Of a DNA stretch of 6,003 nt, positions 5,437-6,003 are shown piece by piece. This DNA is from Ruminococcus flavefaciens (lineage in GTDB: Bacteria > Bacillota > Clostridia > Oscillospirales > Ruminococcaceae). The notes under the pieces were generated by a model, which searched no databases, was not told the origin of the DNA, and saw only the letters and a program-made list of their open reading frames with translations. Both the position numbers and the translations under genes were made by a program. Within the stretch, counting starts at the first letter, position 1; the number at the start of each line of letters is the position of its first letter. Location: the NCBI GenBank assembly GCA_004554385.1, contig SFMO01000091.1:1-6003 (forward strand). Direction: 5' to 3'.

Positions 5437-5865
5437 ATGGCAACAATAAAGAAGCGTGGCAACAGCTATCTTATCAGAGTGAGCTGCGGCTATGATATAA
5501 ACGGCAATCACAAGGAACAGTCCATGACCTGGAAGCCCGATGAGGGTATGACCAAGAAGCAGATCGAGAAAGAGCTTAACCGTCAGGCTGTGATGTTTGA
5601 GGAGTCGGTCAATCACGGTTTTAAGACTTCTGCTATGAAGTTTCAGGAGCTTGCGGAGGAGTGGTTCGAGAACTACGCTAAAAACGCTCTCAGAAGCACT
5701 ACATATGAGAGAATGCTCCAGCTCACGCACCGTGTTTATCCTGCTATCGGTCACTTGCGTATCGACAAGATCACCGCAAGGCATTTGCAGGGTTTTGTGA
5801 ACTCTCTTGCCAAAGAGGGAGCGAACGAAAAGACAGGCAAGCCCCTCGCACCGAAAACGATATGA
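5437..5865 (+). pseudogene. Tyrosine-type integrase, truncated by an IS3-family insertion
   Basis: 142 residues remain. ATG 5437 follows AGGAGG (5425-5430) by 6 nt. Residues 1-55 match the arm-type DNA-binding domain of Tn916-like integrases (MATIKKRGNSYLIRVSCGYD, then a basic helix). Residues 66-142 match the SAM-like core-binding domain (KFQELAEEWFENYAKN, RSTTYERML, IGHLRIDKITARHLQGFVNSL). The frame stops at TGA 5863 just after LAPKTI, a segment that normally continues into the catalytic domain, so the R..HxxR..Y residues are all absent. Sequence after about 5861 belongs to an insertion sequence. The intact protein would have catalysed site-specific integration and excision of the element, and usually has about 380-400 residues. 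The remaining fragment could still bind DNA but could not recombine it. Confidence 0.85.
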
Positions 5866-5881
5866 TATGTTACAATGAAAC

Positions 5882-5911
5882 TTGACACAATCCAAACAAC
5901 CAAAGTATAAT
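5882..5911 (+). promoter_or_regulatory. Promoter of the IS3-family orfA
   Basis: TTGACA (5882-5887) and TATAAT (5906-5911) are both perfect hexamers, 18 bp apart. The -35 box lies within about 20 bp of the IS left end. AAGGAG (5918-5923) follows as the ribosome site, 10 nt before ATG 5934, so the transcript leader is very short. Confidence 0.65.
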
Positions 5912-5933
5912 AAAAAAAAGGAGAGTGTCAGGA

Positions 5934-6003
5934 ATGGGAACAGGAAGACAGTATGATGAAAAATTCAAGTTGGAGGCAGTAAAGCTGGCAAGAGAAGTAG
6001 GAA
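5934..6003 (+). CDS. IS3-family transposase OrfA, N-terminus only (partial)
   Basis: Only 23 residues are in the window. They read MGTGRQYDEKFKLEAVKLAR followed by EVG, the start of the HTH_Tnp_1 domain found in OrfA proteins of IS3/IS911-like elements, where the pattern YDEEFKxEAVKLA is typical. OrfA binds the terminal repeats; the DDE catalytic part, OrfB, is normally produced from the following gene by -1 frameshifting and would lie outside this window. ATG 5934 follows AAGGAG by 10 nt and a consensus promoter. Its orientation is the same as the interrupted integrase. Confidence 0.8.
   Translation, partial: MGTGRQYDEKFKLEAVKLAREVG

Larger units (their letters stand above)
5861..6003 (+). 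mobile_element. Left end of an IS3-family insertion sequence (partial)
   Basis: The integrase reading breaks at 5861-5866 and an IS3-type orfA follows, so the junction lies here. The terminal repeat probably starts at TGATATGTTACAATG (5863) or TGTTACAATG (5868); IS3-family ends usually begin with TG. The right end and the target duplication are outside the window, so the exact boundary cannot be fixed. Confidence 0.75.

Noticed and set aside
1..6003. CRISPR arrays, tRNA or rRNA genes
   Set aside because: No regularly spaced long direct repeats, cloverleaf-type sequence or rRNA signature was found on either strand.

Overview
The window looks like part of a mobilizable element in a low-GC gut Firmicute, most probably a Ruminococcus-like member of the Oscillospiraceae. 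This is judged from the strong AGGAGG-type ribosome sites, the consensus sigma-A promoters, the moderately AT-rich composition and the families present. No rRNA, tRNA or CRISPR array is visible, so the placement is inference.

Left part (1-2381, minus strand): two genes read leftwards, each with its own near-consensus promoter. The distal one (1225 to beyond base 1) encodes the N-terminal 408 residues of a DUF2075 / Schlafen-group-3 type helicase-domain protein, with a PD-(D/E)xK-like nuclease signature, a Walker A motif and a DEAQ Walker B motif. The proximal one (2381-1341) encodes a 346-residue zinc-ribbon protein that resembles the DUF6076 group and has no known function.

Divergent control region (2382-2676): it holds an ordered set of ATAACG/CGTTAT half-sites. 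Two 26-bp inverted-repeat elements lie exactly 63 bp apart on either side of the promoter of the zinc-ribbon gene. A nested dyad is centred at 2531. Further right are a 7-bp inverted repeat and a perfect 18-bp palindrome in front of the rightward genes.

Right part (2677-6003, plus strand): a DUF3987-type P-loop gene has lost its C-terminal part by frameshift. It is followed by about 330 bp without a convincing gene that fold into a nearly continuous chain of hairpins (3754-3980). Next comes an apparently intact MobV (Mob/Pre) relaxase with the HNxR and HxDExxPHxH motifs. Then comes a strong promoter bracketed by a perfect 12-bp inverted repeat, and a tyrosine integrase cut off after its DNA-binding domains by the left end of an IS3-family insertion sequence, whose orfA runs off the window.

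Read together, replication/primase-type ATPase, oriT-like region, relaxase and integrase form the backbone of an integrative mobilizable element. The leftward pair would be accessory cargo or a control module. With the DUF3987 gene frameshifted and the integrase interrupted, this copy probably cannot excise by itself, though the relaxase may still act. The most unusual signals are the hairpin chain before the relaxase, the helically phased half-site array and the inverted-repeat-flanked integrase promoter.
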